From assembly GCA_947475415.1 (NCBI GenBank), contig CANJLH010000002.1, forward strand, positions 298,133 through 362,132: 64,000 nucleotides of DNA, written 5' to 3'. The stretch comes from Caulobacteraceae bacterium. GTDB taxonomy: Bacteria; Pseudomonadota; Alphaproteobacteria; Caulobacterales; Caulobacteraceae. Position numbers and translations under genes: made by a program. Below the pieces are notes generated by a model. The model saw only the letters and a list, made by a program, of their open reading frames with translations. It searched no databases and was not told where the DNA came from. Of the stretch, positions 1-8,984 are shown piece by piece (position 1 is the stretch's first letter; every line of letters starts with the position of its first letter).

Positions 1-203
1 GGCACGCCCGCCGCCACGGCCTTTGACCAGAATCCGCTTAGCCAGCGGTCGAAGTTCTCACTTCCGGAGGGGGTCAGCGTCGGCGGAACAGGTGTGACTA
101 TGCGGTTGGCGGCCTCAGCGTCGCGCGCCGGCTGCGATACTGTCTGGCTCGCGGGGGCGGCGCATCCCGCCAAAATGAAGGCCATGAAAGAACGACGATC
201 CAT
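1..203 (-). CDS. Lytic murein transglycosylase (MltB-like) lipoprotein, 5' end only
   Basis: Only the first 67 codons lie in the window; the gene runs off the left edge. The N-terminus reads [17 protein letters not shown], a short hydrophobic segment ending in the lipobox LAGC, so the product should be lipidated at Cys14 and act at the outer membrane or periplasm. After a Pro-rich linker, the segment [18 protein letters not shown] resembles the start of the SLT-type domain of MltB-family lytic transglycosylases, which cleave the glycan strand of peptidoglycan. The start ATG at 203 has AGGTGA just upstream. The DRRSF motif is also reminiscent of a twin-arginine signal. The family call rests on about 18 residues and is therefore moderate. 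Confidence 0.6.
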   Translation of the reverse strand, partial: MDRRSFMAFILAGCAAPASQTVSQPARDAEAANRIVTPVPPTLTPSGSENFDRWLSGFWSKAVAAGV

Positions 204-347
204 GGGTCACCTATAGGCGCATCCGCCCGGTCCGACTATCCCATGCCCGCGCCGGCGGCTTCGGCGTTGACTTGGGCGGAGGCCGCCCGTATATGCCGCC
301 GCTCTCAATCCCCGGCCGACCGGGGTCGTTCGGCGTGGATACGGGTC

Positions 348-473
348 ATGAAGGTCAGAAGCTCCCTCAAATCGCTCAAGACTCGCCACCGCGACTGTAA
401 GGTCGTGCGCCGCAAGGGCCGGGTCTATGTGATCAACAAGACCAACCCGCGGTTCAAGGCCAAACAGGGCTGA
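348..473 (+). CDS. rpmJ: 50S ribosomal protein bL36
   Basis: This 41-residue protein starts [20 protein letters not shown] and ends [14 protein letters not shown], the typical bL36 pattern of the non-zinc (YkgO-like) type: the CxxC...CxxxxH zinc ligands are absent, with only one Cys. It is a small basic protein of the large ribosomal subunit. A longer in-frame reading begins at 243, but residues before 348 match nothing, and the family length is 41 residues, so the internal ATG is the start. It is monocistronic, convergent with the DUF2147 gene. Confidence 0.95.
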   Translation: MKVRSSLKSLKTRHRDCKVVRRKGRVYVINKTNPRFKAKQG

Positions 474-491
474 TGCGATTTCGGTCGGCCC

Positions 492-511
492 GTGACGGGC
501 GCGACCGTCAC
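492..511. terminator. Possible bidirectional hairpin between convergent genes
   Basis: GTGACGG (492-498) and CCGTCAC (505-511) form a perfect 7-bp stem with a 6-base loop, between the end of rpmJ and the end of the DUF2147 gene, and overlapping the latter's stop codon. There is no T-run, so intrinsic termination is an inference from position. Confidence 0.3.
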
Positions 512-924
512 CCCTCGATCTTCCGCCAGACCTGAGTCTTGCAAAGCAGGCCGCCCACTAAGCAGCCCCTTGCGCGCAATGTGGACCCGTCCACCTGCAC
601 CGCCGTGCCATTGAACGTGGCGTTGATGTCGGGCACGAACACCTTGCCCTTCCAATTGCCGCTGGCCTGATGAACGAAATCCCGGAATAGTTGCAGCCCG
701 ACCAGTTCCTTGCCTGACCCCTCCAGGGAATCGCGCCTGGCCTTTTCGCTGGCCCAGATCACATTGCCGCAAGCCGCATTCGCTCCGCAGGCGGCGATCT
801 TAACGTGCACGGAATTCTTCGGGTTGCGCCACACCCCGTCGATCGCGGTGTCGGCCAGCGAGGCCGATCCAGCGAACAGACCAGCCGCTGCCGCGAACGC
901 AGCCAGAGCCGTTCTGCGAATCAT
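508..924 (-). CDS. DUF2147 periplasmic protein
   Basis: This 138-residue protein has a clear Sec signal peptide (MIRRTALAAFAAAAGLFAGSASLA, cleavage near residue 25). The mature part has the DUF2147 pattern: an early DGVWRNP segment, then a Cys-containing strand, CGNVIWAS, and a C-terminal Trp strand (KTQVWRKIEG). Four cysteines in the mature region could form disulfides in the periplasm. The function of DUF2147 is not established. An in-frame ATG exists at 1014, but the ATG at 924 has a strong GGAGGA seven bases upstream and starts exactly at the signal peptide. Confidence 0.8.
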   Translation of the reverse strand: MIRRTALAAFAAAAGLFAGSASLADTAIDGVWRNPKNSVHVKIAACGANAACGNVIWASEKARRDSLEGSGKELVGLQLFRDFVHQASGNWKGKVFVPDINATFNGTAVQVDGSTLRARGCLVGGLLCKTQVWRKIEG

Positions 925-1156
925 TGAAGTCCTCCGAACTTTCGCCGCCGCACCCATACTACTGCAGCGCAAGCTTCCGCCAGATGCGGACGGCTCGCAA
1001 CTCGCATACCGCACATGAGTGGGTGGTGAATGGCGATGTTCACCTAGGCTTCAGGGTCGAGGACGAGGGCGCATCAGGGAAGAAGGTGTGGCGCATGACG
1101 CCCGCGCAGCCTTAGGCTTAGCGTCGGTCGAACAGCCCAGCGATGGAGGATGTCCC

Positions 1157-2314
1157 ATGCCCCGGCATTTTCTGGTGGATGCTGACGCCCATGTGGTCGA
1201 ACCCGTGGATCTGTGGACACGCGCCGCGCCACGCGGTCGCGAGAAAGAGGTTCCCCGTTATGAGACCGACGCCGAAGGCATGGTCGCCATGTGGGTGGGC
1301 GAGCACCGGGTCTCCAAGCCGCGAAGGCCCTCCGAGGAGGAATATTACGCCGGCGAGGCGAAAACGACCGTCAACGATGCGTCCCTGCGTCTGGCCTACA
1401 TGGACGACACCGGCTTCTGGGCCCAGGTGCTATATCCCGGCGTGGCGGGTGTCGTGCTGGGCCGGTTGCTGTCCATACGGGACGCGGAGGTGCTGAACCA
1501 TTGCGTGCGCACGTACAACGACTGGATCGCCGACTGGACGCGATCGTCCAACGGCCGGCTGGTCCCGATCGCCCTGTTGCCGCTGCAGGAAGTCGGCAGC
1601 TCTGTGCAGGAGCTTGAGCGGGCGGTGGCGATGGGCCATCGGGGCGTGTTGTTCCCGCATAGGCCGCAGGAAATGGGCCTTCCGCTGATTACCGACCGGG
1701 CCTGGGACCCGATCTGGGCGGCCTGCGCAACCGCCGGAATTCCCCTCGCCTTCCATGGCGGGTTCGGCGACGACCTGAATCGAAAGCGGCTCTACAATCC
1801 CGAATGGCGCAATCTCGGCTATGCGGCGGCAGCCTCCATCGGCTCGATCACCGCCTTCCTGGACAACATGGACGTACTGATGACGATCATGTTTTCCGAC
1901 ATCCTGCTGCGCTTTCCGGGCCTGAGGATCGCCTCGGCGGAGTCTGGCTTCGGCTATGTGCCCTTCCTGCTGGAGGCCGCTGACTGGCACTTCCGCGCCA
2001 CCGGCATGGACAAGGAGCGGCCGGAATTCAAAGAACCACCCAGCTTCTATTTCCGCCGTCAGGTCTACCTCACCTATTGGTTCGAACAGGCTGGCCCCGG
2101 CGCGCTGCTGGAGTTCGTGGGGCCCGACAGGCTGATGTTCGAGACCGATTTTCCCCATCGCACCAGCCTCTATGGTCAGTCAAAGACCACCGGGCGGGAC
2201 TTGGCCGAGATCGTCGAGGCTCGCGTGCAATGCATTCAGCCCGAACATCGCAACAAGGTGCTCTGGGGCAACGCCTGCGACCTCCACGGCGTCGTACGCC
2301 CGCCAGCAGGATAG
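1157..2314 (+). CDS. Amidohydrolase family protein (ACMSD-like, amidohydro_2)
   Basis: The 385-residue protein begins MPRHFLVDADAHVVEP; the DADAH segment is the first metal-binding motif of the amidohydrolase-2 (PF04909) TIM-barrel group, and HGGFGDD and FETDFPH supply the later metal or catalytic histidines and aspartate. Members hydrolyse or decarboxylate aromatic and other cyclic substrates in the cytoplasm. The substrate cannot be told from sequence. The reading frame is open from 1019, but the ATG at 1157 has GGAGGA upstream and matches the family N-terminus. It is a single gene, convergent with folE. Confidence 0.85.
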   Translation: MPRHFLVDADAHVVEPVDLWTRAAPRGREKEVPRYETDAEGMVAMWVGEHRVSKPRRPSEEEYYAGEAKTTVNDASLRLAYMDDTGFWAQVLYPGVAGVVLGRLLSIRDAEVLNHCVRTYNDWIADWTRSSNGRLVPIALLPLQEVGSSVQELERAVAMGHRGVLFPHRPQEMGLPLITDRAWDPIWAACATAGIPLAFHGGFGDDLNRKRLYNPEWRNLGYAAAASIGSITAFLDNMDVLMTIMFSDILLRFPGLRIASAESGFGYVPFLLEAADWHFRATGMDKERPEFKEPPSFYFRRQVYLTYWFEQAGPGALLEFVGPDRLMFETDFPHRTSLYGQSKTTGRDLAEIVEARVQCIQPEHRNKVLWGNACDLHGVVRPPAG

Positions 2315-2346
2315 CTGGCGTCGCCGAGTTGTAACGGCCCGTCTGC

Positions 2347-2934
2347 CTACCCACGTCCTTCGCGCACGAATTCCAGGAATTCCTGGCGGGTTCTCGGGTC
2401 GTCGCGCACCACGCCCAACAGCGTGCTGGTGGTCAGGCGGGAACCGGGGGTGTTCACGCCCCGCATGGTCATGCAGCTGTGTTCGCTTTCGATCACTACG
2501 CCAACACCGCGGGGCTTGAGGATTTCCTGGATGGCGCCGGCGATCTGGGCGGTGAGCTTTTCCTGAATCTGCAGGCGCCGGGCGAATCCCTGAACCACCC
2601 GGGCCAGCTTGGAAATGCCGACCACGCGATCGGTCGGCAGATAGCCGATGTGGGCCTTGCCCAGGAACGGCAACATATGGTGCTCGCAGAATGAGACCAC
2701 CCGGATGTCGCGCAGGACGACCAGTTCGTCATAGCCGGCCACTTCTTCGAAGGTCCGCGCAAGATAGTCGCGAGGGTCCGCCTCGTAACCAGCGAACAAC
2801 TCCTTGTAGGCCCGTGCGACCCGGGCGGGTGTCTCCAAAAGCCCTTCGCGACCGGGGTCGTCGCCGGCCCATTCGATCAGCACGCGCACGGCGGCTTCGG
2901 CTTCCTGTTGGGTGGGGCGGGTTTTGGCCATCAT
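2347..2934 (-). CDS. folE: GTP cyclohydrolase I (type IA)
   Basis: FolE converts GTP to 7,8-dihydroneopterin triphosphate, the first step of tetrahydrofolate synthesis, in the cytoplasm. The 195-residue sequence has the zinc-ligand block [10 protein letters not shown] (Cys83, His86) and the second zinc Cys in [10 protein letters not shown]. These mark the zinc-dependent type IA enzyme. Length is typical. Two adjacent ATG codons (2934 and 2931) can serve as the start behind GGAG; the frame is open upstream to 3480, but that part is antisense to gapR and not conserved. It is transcribed divergently from gapR. Confidence 0.95.
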   Translation of the reverse strand: MMAKTRPTQQEAEAAVRVLIEWAGDDPGREGLLETPARVARAYKELFAGYEADPRDYLARTFEEVAGYDELVVLRDIRVVSFCEHHMLPFLGKAHIGYLPTDRVVGISKLARVVQGFARRLQIQEKLTAQIAGAIQEILKPRGVGVVIESEHSCMTMRGVNTPGSRLTTSTLLGVVRDDPRTRQEFLEFVREGRG

Positions 2935-3009
2935 GGTCTCCACATCGCCTCCGAAAGGCACTAGGGTCCGCGGCCTTGCGCAACCCCCTGTTCCTTGAGA
3001 GGCGCCATC

Positions 3010-3276
3010 ATGGCCGACGACAGCCCCAATATCGACGTGCTTAACGCTTCGGCGCAAGGCCAACTGAAAAGCATAGTCGAACGCATCGAGCGTCTGGAGG
3101 TGGAAAAGGGCGAACTGGCGGAGCAGATCAAGGAGGTTTTCGCCGAGGCCAAGGGTAACGGCTTCGACGTGAAGATCCTTCGTAAGGTGGTGCGGCTGCG
3201 CAAGCAGGATCGCGCCAAGCGTCAGGAGGAGGAGGCGATTCTCGACCTGTATCTGTCGGCGCTCGGCGAGATTTGA
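3010..3276 (+). CDS. gapR: GapR-type nucleoid-associated protein (DUF2312)
   Basis: This 88-residue protein closely follows the GapR/DUF2312 pattern: [18 protein letters not shown], a long N-terminal helix, then [16 protein letters not shown] and [20 protein letters not shown]. In Caulobacter GapR encircles overtwisted DNA ahead of replication forks and RNA polymerase and stimulates type II topoisomerases. The ATG at 3010 has GAGAGG upstream; an upstream in-frame TTG at 2995 lies on top of that RBS. The next gene overlaps it by four bases (TTGA), so the two are translationally coupled. Confidence 0.95.
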   Translation: MADDSPNIDVLNASAQGQLKSIVERIERLEVEKGELAEQIKEVFAEAKGNGFDVKILRKVVRLRKQDRAKRQEEEAILDLYLSALGEI

Positions 3277-3581
3277 AGCGCAAACCACCGGATCGGAAGG
3301 CGCAGGCCAAGCGCGCCGCGCTGAGCGCCCTGAAGCGTGCGCGCCGCATGGCCGACCGCGCCGGGGTGGCCCTCTCCGAGTGGGAGGGCGAGTTCTTGGG
3401 ATCGGTTGAGGACCGGCTGAAAAGCTATGGCCGGGCCTTTGGTGACCCCGAGAAGGGCGGGACGGGTGAGGCGCTGTCAATGCGCCAGCACGTCAAGCTG
3501 AAGGAGATCTCGGCGAAAGCGAAAGGCGAAGCGTCTTCCAACCGGCAGCGAGGCCGGCGCAAGGGGCCGGAAACGCCCTAG
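3273..3581 (+). CDS. Small basic hypothetical protein coupled to gapR
   Basis: I do not recognise a family for this 102-residue protein. It is very rich in Lys and Arg at both ends ([16 protein letters not shown] at the start, [13 protein letters not shown] at the end), with a central acidic segment ([15 protein letters not shown]). The TTG start overlaps the gapR stop codon (TTGA), with no independent RBS beyond what lies inside gapR. Its charge pattern and coupling to a nucleoid protein suggest nucleic-acid binding, but that is inference only. It ends 41 bases before the convergent end of tacA. Confidence 0.65.
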   Translation: MKRKPPDRKAQAKRAALSALKRARRMADRAGVALSEWEGEFLGSVEDRLKSYGRAFGDPEKGGTGEALSMRQHVKLKEISAKAKGEASSNRQRGRRKGPETP

Positions 3582-3622
3582 CCGCGTATTTGTACTGACC
3601 GATCAATGCTGCCAGGCCGTGT

Positions 3623-5122
3623 TCAACCGTCGGCGGCGGTAGCCCCTTCATCAACATCCCCGTGCCCCTTTAAGACCTCATCCAACCCCTGTTCGCGGAC
3701 CTTGCGGTAAAGTGTGGACCGCCCGATACCCAGCCTGCGTGCTACCTCGCTCATGTGACCGGCATATATTTCGATAGCCAGTTGGATGAGATCTCGTTCG
3801 ATCTCCTCCAGGGTTCGCAGATGGCCGCGGCCGTCCAGGATTCGCACAGGCGCGTCCCTTCCGATCTCGGTCAGCAGCTCTATGGATGACGGCGGGTTGG
3901 TGGCGTGTTGGGCCGGCGCGGCCGCTTCGTATTCCGGCGGCGGCGCGGCGACGCCCGAGATGGACGGGAAATCATGTGGCTGCAGATAGGGTGCGTCGGC
4001 CAACACAATGGCGCGGTAGACCGCGTTCTCCAGCTGGCGCACATTTCCGGGCCACTCGAAGCTGGTGAGGAAGGCCATGGTCTCCGACGAGGCCCCGGCG
4101 ACGGACTTACCTTCCTCGACATTGAATCGGCGGATGAAGGCTTCAACCAGGGCGGGGATGTCGCCTGTGCGCTCGCGCAGGGACGGGGCCTCGATTGGGA
4201 AGACATTCAGGCGATAGAACAGGTCCTCTCGGAAACGTCCCTCGCGCACAGCCAGACCCAGGTCGCGGTTGGTGGCCGAAACAATGCGCACATCCACCTT
4301 CACGGAGCGCTTGGCCCCAACCGGGTCGATCTCGCTCTCCTGCAAGGCGCGCAGCAGCTTGACCTGCACGTCCAGCGGCAACTCCCCGACTTCGTCGAGG
4401 AAAAGGGTTCCGCCATTGGCCTCCTGGAACTTGCCCAGGTGCTTGTCATGGGCGCCGGTGAAGCTTCCCTTTTCGTGGCCGAACAAGATCGACTCGACGA
4501 GGTTTTCAGGGATGGCGCCGCAGTTGACCGCCACAAAGGGCTTGCCGGCGCGCTCCGATGAACCATGGACGGCGCGGGCGATCACCTCCTTGCCGACCCC
4601 GGACTCCCCGGTAATCAGAATCGGGATCGAAGATTTCGCAGCCCGTTCACCCAGGCGCTTGACCATGATCATGGGCGCAGACGCCCCGATCAGGTCGTCG
4701 AAGGTGGTGCGCCCCTGCACACGCTTTTTCAGCCGGTCGACTTCGCCCTTCAAAGCCCCCATGGAAAGGGCGTTGCCGATGGAGACGATGATCCGTTCCG
4801 GAGAGGCTGGCTTGACGAAGAAGTCGCATGCGCCGGCCTGCATCGCTTCGACCACGGTGTCGATGCCGCCCTTGGCGGTGATGACGATCACCGGTTGGTT
4901 GTAGCCGCGGACGCGTAATTCCTTGAGCGCATCGATCCCGCTGATCCCGGGCATGACCAGGTCGAGGAGGATCAGGTCAGGGGTCGCGCCGCGATTCAGG
5001 TGATCGATAGCGGCATCGCCGGTCTCGGCCTGATCGATGCGGAATCCCTCCCGCTCCAGGACCGCCTGAATCAGCCTGCGTTGAGTCGGATCGTCGTCAA
5101 CGACGAGCACCGTCTTGGTCAT
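3623..5122 (-). CDS. tacA: TacA-like sigma-54-dependent response regulator (NtrC family)
   Basis: The 499-residue protein has three domains. Residues 1-120 form a receiver (VVDDDPTQRR acidic pocket, phospho-acceptor Asp in LILLDLVMPG, Lys in FFVKPAS). Residues 150-385 form an AAA+ domain (Walker A GESGVGKE, Walker B GGTLFLDEVGEL, arginine finger region, FYRLNVFP). A Fis-type HTH lies at about 440-485 (MSEVARRLGIGRSTLYRKV). The receiver and AAA+ sequence resemble Caulobacter TacA, which the ShkA-ShpA phosphorelay activates and which drives stalk genes with sigma-54. The sigma-54 contact loop reads GSFTGA instead of the usual GAFTGA. The ortholog name is likely but not proven; NtrX/FlbD-type relatives share this architecture. 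Confidence 0.75.
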   Translation of the reverse strand: MTKTVLVVDDDPTQRRLIQAVLEREGFRIDQAETGDAAIDHLNRGATPDLILLDLVMPGISGIDALKELRVRGYNQPVIVITAKGGIDTVVEAMQAGACDFFVKPASPERIIVSIGNALSMGALKGEVDRLKKRVQGRTTFDDLIGASAPMIMVKRLGERAAKSSIPILITGESGVGKEVIARAVHGSSERAGKPFVAVNCGAIPENLVESILFGHEKGSFTGAHDKHLGKFQEANGGTLFLDEVGELPLDVQVKLLRALQESEIDPVGAKRSVKVDVRIVSATNRDLGLAVREGRFREDLFYRLNVFPIEAPSLRERTGDIPALVEAFIRRFNVEEGKSVAGASSETMAFLTSFEWPGNVRQLENAVYRAIVLADAPYLQPHDFPSISGVAAPPPEYEAAAPAQHATNPPSSIELLTEIGRDAPVRILDGRGHLRTLEEIERDLIQLAIEIYAGHMSEVARRLGIGRSTLYRKVREQGLDEVLKGHGDVDEGATAADG

Positions 5123-5321
5123 TCGAAAACACCCACCGTACTGGACGCTCGTCTCTTTGAACGAGGCTCTTTATGTCGCGAATTGGTACAGCACCGGGGT
5201 AAAGGCGGAGTTTCGGAGACCTGAGTCAGGAGTTAACGGCGCCCCCAATGGTCTTGCCCTTGGCGCACTGAGCCTCATAGTGCTGAAAAATGACCGCTGA
5301 TCCGTCGATCTGGGAGGACTG

Positions 5322-7421
5322 ATGAAGCGTATCCGTCTCGTGCTGACGCTGGCCCTGATGGTAGCCGCGGCGGCCTGTCACAAGCCCAGTGGGCCCGGCG
5401 CCGTGGACGCCGCCCGTATGGCTGCGGCCGCGAACGGCGCCGAGTGGCTGGCCCCCGGCCGCACCTATGATGAACAGCGTTTCAGCCCGCTTGACCGCAT
5501 CAATCTTGATACGGTCGGAAAGCTTGGACTGGCTTGGTATGCCGAGGTGGACACGGACCGAGGACAAGAAGCCACGCCGATTGTCGTGGATGGCGTGCTC
5601 TATACTTCCACCGCATGGTCCAAGGTCTACGCCTATGACGCCGCCACCGGCGCGCTCAAGTGGTCGTTTGATCCCAAGGTCGATGGATCCAGAGGCTTTG
5701 AAGCCTGTTGCGACGTGGTCAACCGCGGTGTGGCGGTGTGGAAGGGCCGGGTCTACCTGGGCGCCCTGGATGGCCGCCTGATCGCCCTGGACGCCGCCAG
5801 CGGCAAGGAAGTCTGGTCTGTCCAGACAACAGACAAGACCAAGCCCTACACGATCACCGGCTTCCCGCGGATCGTGAAGGACAAGGTGCTGATCGGCAAC
5901 GGCGGGGCGGAATACGGCGTCCGCGGCTATATCACCGCCTATGACGCCGCCACGGGAAAGCAAGTCTGGCGCTTCTACACGACGCCGAATCCCGAGGGAA
6001 AACCTGATGGTGCGGCGTCCGACAAGGTGCTTGCAGAAAAGGCGGCGGGCACCTGGGGCGAAGGCCTTTGGAAAAAGACCGGCGGGGGTGGAACGGTCTG
6101 GGACGGCATGGCCTATGACCCGGCTCTCGACATCGCCTATTTCGGGGTCGGAAACGGATCGCCCTGGAGCCACAGACTGCGCTCCGGCGGCAAGGGCGAC
6201 AATCTGTTCGTGTCGTCCGTTCTGGCGTTGAAACCCGACACCGGCGAGTACGTCTGGCACTATCAGACCACACCGGCGGAGACCTGGGATTACACCGCCA
6301 CTCAACCGATCATGCTGGCCGATCTCACCATCGACGGACGGCCGCGCAAGGTGCTGATGCAGGCGCCGAAAAATGGATTCTTCTATGTCATCGACCGGGC
6401 TGACGGGCGGTTGATATCGGCCATGCCCTATGCGCCGGTGAGCTGGGCCAGCGGCATCGACCTGACCACCGGCCGGCCGATCGAGAACCCAGCATCGCGC
6501 TTCGAGAAGGCGCCGGCCCTGGTGGTTCCCTCCGCCTTCGGGGCTCACAACTGGCACCCGATGTCGTTCAGCCCGAAGACCGGCCTGGTCTATTTTCCGG
6601 TCCATTCAATCCCGCTGGGTTACGCTAATGACCCCGGATTCACCTACCGACCGGGCGCATCCAACCTGGGCGTCGACATCGCGCCAAAGGATCCGCCTGG
6701 ACCTGGAGGGACGCTGACACCGGATCAGGCGACCCCGAAGGGCCTGCTGGTGGCGTGGGATCCGGTGGCGCAAAAGGCGCGATGGACGGTGAACCGCCAG
6801 TGGGTGTTGAACGGTGGGACCCTGGCGACCGCCGGCGGTCTGGTGTTCCAAGGCTCCGGCGAGGGCGAACTCGACGCCTTCGATGCGGCGAACGGCGCAA
6901 AGGTCTGGAGCCACAAGACGCTCAATGGGGTGATCGCCGCCCCCATGTCCTATGAGTTGAAAGGCGAACAATATGTCGCGGTCATGGTCGGTAATGGCGG
7001 CGCCGGCGGGGTGGCCGCCGCAGGGCTTTCGCGACCCTGGCCGCGACTGCCGGGCCGACTGCTGGTGTTCAAGCTGGGCGGAACCGCCATTGCGCCGTTG
7101 CATAAGTCGGCTGTGGCCCCGCCGCCCGTAGATCTTGCCGGCGTGACCAGCGCCGGGGACGTCGCCCGTGGGTATGAGGCCTATCATCGCAACTGTTTCG
7201 CCTGTCACGGTCGCGACGTTTCAGGACCCTGGTTGGCCGATCTGAAGCGCTCGCAGATGTTGCGCACCGAGGCGGACTGGAAGTCGGTGGTGATCAATGG
7301 CGCCAGGTCCAGCCGTGGCATGGCGAGTTTCTCGCGGTTCCTGACACCGACCCAGGCCGAGGATATCCGCGCCTATGTGCTCACGGTCGCCCGTCAAGCC
7401 CAGGCGAAGGCGGGCGGCTGA
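5322..7421 (+). CDS. PQQ-dependent quinohemoprotein alcohol dehydrogenase, lipoprotein
   Basis: The 699-residue enzyme should oxidise alcohols in the periplasm and pass electrons through its own heme to the respiratory chain. The start is a lipoprotein signal (MKRIRLVLTLALMVAAAAC, acylated Cys19). An eight-bladed PQQ propeller follows, with the vicinal disulfide pair Cys129-Cys130 (FEACCDVVNRG) typical of quinoprotein alcohol dehydrogenases and the WDYTATQP segment that carries the catalytic Asp. The C-terminal 80 residues form a cytochrome c domain with CFACH. This is the type II (fused cytochrome) architecture. GGAGGA precedes the ATG. It is a single gene divergent from tacA, and no PQQ biosynthesis genes lie in the window. 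Confidence 0.88.
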   Translation: MKRIRLVLTLALMVAAAACHKPSGPGAVDAARMAAAANGAEWLAPGRTYDEQRFSPLDRINLDTVGKLGLAWYAEVDTDRGQEATPIVVDGVLYTSTAWSKVYAYDAATGALKWSFDPKVDGSRGFEACCDVVNRGVAVWKGRVYLGALDGRLIALDAASGKEVWSVQTTDKTKPYTITGFPRIVKDKVLIGNGGAEYGVRGYITAYDAATGKQVWRFYTTPNPEGKPDGAASDKVLAEKAAGTWGEGLWKKTGGGGTVWDGMAYDPALDIAYFGVGNGSPWSHRLRSGGKGDNLFVSSVLALKPDTGEYVWHYQTTPAETWDYTATQPIMLADLTIDGRPRKVLMQAPKNGFFYVIDRADGRLISAMPYAPVSWASGIDLTTGRPIENPASRFEKAPALVVPSAFGAHNWHPMSFSPKTGLVYFPVHSIPLGYANDPGFTYRPGASNLGVDIAPKDPPGPGGTLTPDQATPKGLLVAWDPVAQKARWTVNRQWVLNGGTLATAGGLVFQGSGEGELDAFDAANGAKVWSHKTLNGVIAAPMSYELKGEQYVAVMVGNGGAGGVAAAGLSRPWPRLPGRLLVFKLGGTAIAPLHKSAVAPPPVDLAGVTSAGDVARGYEAYHRNCFACHGRDVSGPWLADLKRSQMLRTEADWKSVVINGARSSRGMASFSRFLTPTQAEDIRAYVLTVARQAQAKAGG

Positions 7422-7448
7422 CGAAGTGAATGTGCGCTCGGCCAGGCT

Positions 7449-8984
7449 TCAGGTCGCGCGCAACATTTCGCCGATCTGGCGCTCATTGCGGCGCAGGAGC
7501 AGCAGGATGCCGCCAGCCATGAAGGCTGGCGGTAGCGCCCAGATCACGCCCATCGCACCCAGGGCGGTGGCCATGGCGATGAGACCGCAAACCGAGGCCT
7601 CGGCCCACATGGCGTACCAGGTGGAGCCGCGACGGGTTCGGAATTCTCCGCGCCGACCGGGCTTCTGATGCCAGATGTTGATCAGGCTGCTGGAAGCTGC
7701 CGCCGCCGCCGCTCCGAGGGTGGTGACGAAGCCGACTCGGGGCCACATGAATGTGACGAGAGCCAGAGGGCCGACCATCAGCACCGCCAGAGGCGTCAGG
7801 GCGGCCGTGAGCTTGCCCCGCATTATCGTGGAAGCCCGAGTCGGCGCGGCGGCGAGAAGATCGGGCGCCTCTTCGGCGGAAATGGTGATCCAGGCCAGAC
7901 TGCCCGCCACCTGACCCGCCAGGAACACCACGCCTGCGGCGGCGCCGGGAATGGCCACCGCCTCACCCTGTCGGGCGGCGCGGGTAAGCAGTATCGCTAC
8001 CGGGATCAGGTAAAGAATCCGCAGGAACACCTGTGATAGCAAGGCCGCATCCCGTAGCAGCAACCTGAGTTCCTTGCGCACCAGGGCGGCGAAGGCTCCG
8101 GCAGTGAAGCGCACGTCCTCGTCCCGAGATGGGCGGGTCACAACGTCAGCGCCTTTGGCGGCCGCGGCGTCACCGACGAATCGCTCGCCAAGCCACAGAC
8201 TGGCGCCGAGGTAGATGACGATCGCGCCGCCGAGCAGCGCACTGAGCGCCGCGAGGTCGCCCTGCATTGCGCGCAGAGGCAGGGCGGCGAATGCGGGCGG
8301 GTGCAGGCGTCCGGCCGCGGCGGCGGCCCACAACTCCCGCCATGGACCCCCATGTCCCCCGCCGAGAATCATCCGCGCCTGAATCGCCACGAAGATCGCC
8401 GCTCCGATCAGGGCGCTGGCGATCTGGGCCGCCGTCCGCGTCTTGCGCGGCCCGATGATGCGAAAAAGACCAATTGCGAGCACCAGGCCCGCTCCGGTCG
8501 CCGCCAAAGCAATCGCCGCCATCAGACCAATGGCGCCCAGCCAGCGGAAGCCTGCGATGAAGGCGGCGCTGACCAGCATCGCGCCGGCGAAGGCGCCGAA
8601 GGACAAGAACAGGTTCAGGGCCACGCTGAGGAATTTCACCGCCAGCGCCTTGCGCGGGCTGACCGGCGAGGAAAAAAGCAGGTCCAAGTCACCGCGCTCG
8701 TAGAGCGTATCCGCCGCTGCGGCCAGGGCCTGGGACAGCATCAACAGGAACACCATTGCAGCGCCCGCCGCAGTGACAACCACGAAGGGCGGGCTGTCGA
8801 CGGCATCTATCTCACTCAGGAAACGGCCGAGAGGCACGCCAAGGGCTAGCATGATCGCCGCGAAAACCACGAAGGAGGCCCAGGCGGCGAACCCGCGCCC
8901 CGCCCGCTTCGCCACCAGCCCACGCCAGGCCAGCCGCAGTTCCCAGCCTAACAACCAGGGAGCAGAACCCGGCGCGCCCATCAT
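7449..8984 (-). CDS. ABC-2 type exporter permease
   Basis: This 511-residue integral membrane protein has about ten to twelve hydrophobic segments in two similar halves, with a cytoplasmic loop near residue 270 rich in charges (FVGDAAAAKGADVVTRPSRDED). It resembles large ABC-2 permeases that pair with a single ATPase. The start codon overlaps the stop of the upstream ATPase gene by four bases (ATGA), so the two are coupled and form one exporter. The substrate is unknown; nothing nearby indicates it. Confidence 0.75.
   Translation of the reverse strand: MMGAPGSAPWLLGWELRLAWRGLVAKRAGRGFAAWASFVVFAAIMLALGVPLGRFLSEIDAVDSPPFVVVTAAGAAMVFLLMLSQALAAAADTLYERGDLDLLFSSPVSPRKALAVKFLSVALNLFLSFGAFAGAMLVSAAFIAGFRWLGAIGLMAAIALAATGAGLVLAIGLFRIIGPRKTRTAAQIASALIGAAIFVAIQARMILGGGHGGPWRELWAAAAAGRLHPPAFAALPLRAMQGDLAALSALLGGAIVIYLGASLWLGERFVGDAAAAKGADVVTRPSRDEDVRFTAGAFAALVRKELRLLLRDAALLSQVFLRILYLIPVAILLTRAARQGEAVAIPGAAAGVVFLAGQVAGSLAWITISAEEAPDLLAAAPTRASTIMRGKLTAALTPLAVLMVGPLALVTFMWPRVGFVTTLGAAAAAASSSLINIWHQKPGRRGEFRTRRGSTWYAMWAEASVCGLIAMATALGAMGVIWALPPAFMAGGILLLLRRNERQIGEMLRAT

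Noticed and set aside
924..1115. Possible 63-codon gene in the divergent region
   Set aside because: No RBS, odd composition, and it overlaps the RBS and promoter space of the DUF2147 gene.
1430..2158. Open frame of 242 codons antisense to the amidohydrolase
   Set aside because: Shadow ORF with no family signal; the plus-strand gene has clear metal-binding motifs.
3485..3580. Alternative upstream start for folE at 3480
   Set aside because: The extra 180 residues would be antisense to gapR and its partner and do not resemble GTP cyclohydrolase.
5226..6605. Open frame of 459 codons antisense to the PQQ dehydrogenase
   Set aside because: Shadow of the dehydrogenase; no domain, no RBS and repetitive composition from GC-rich third positions.
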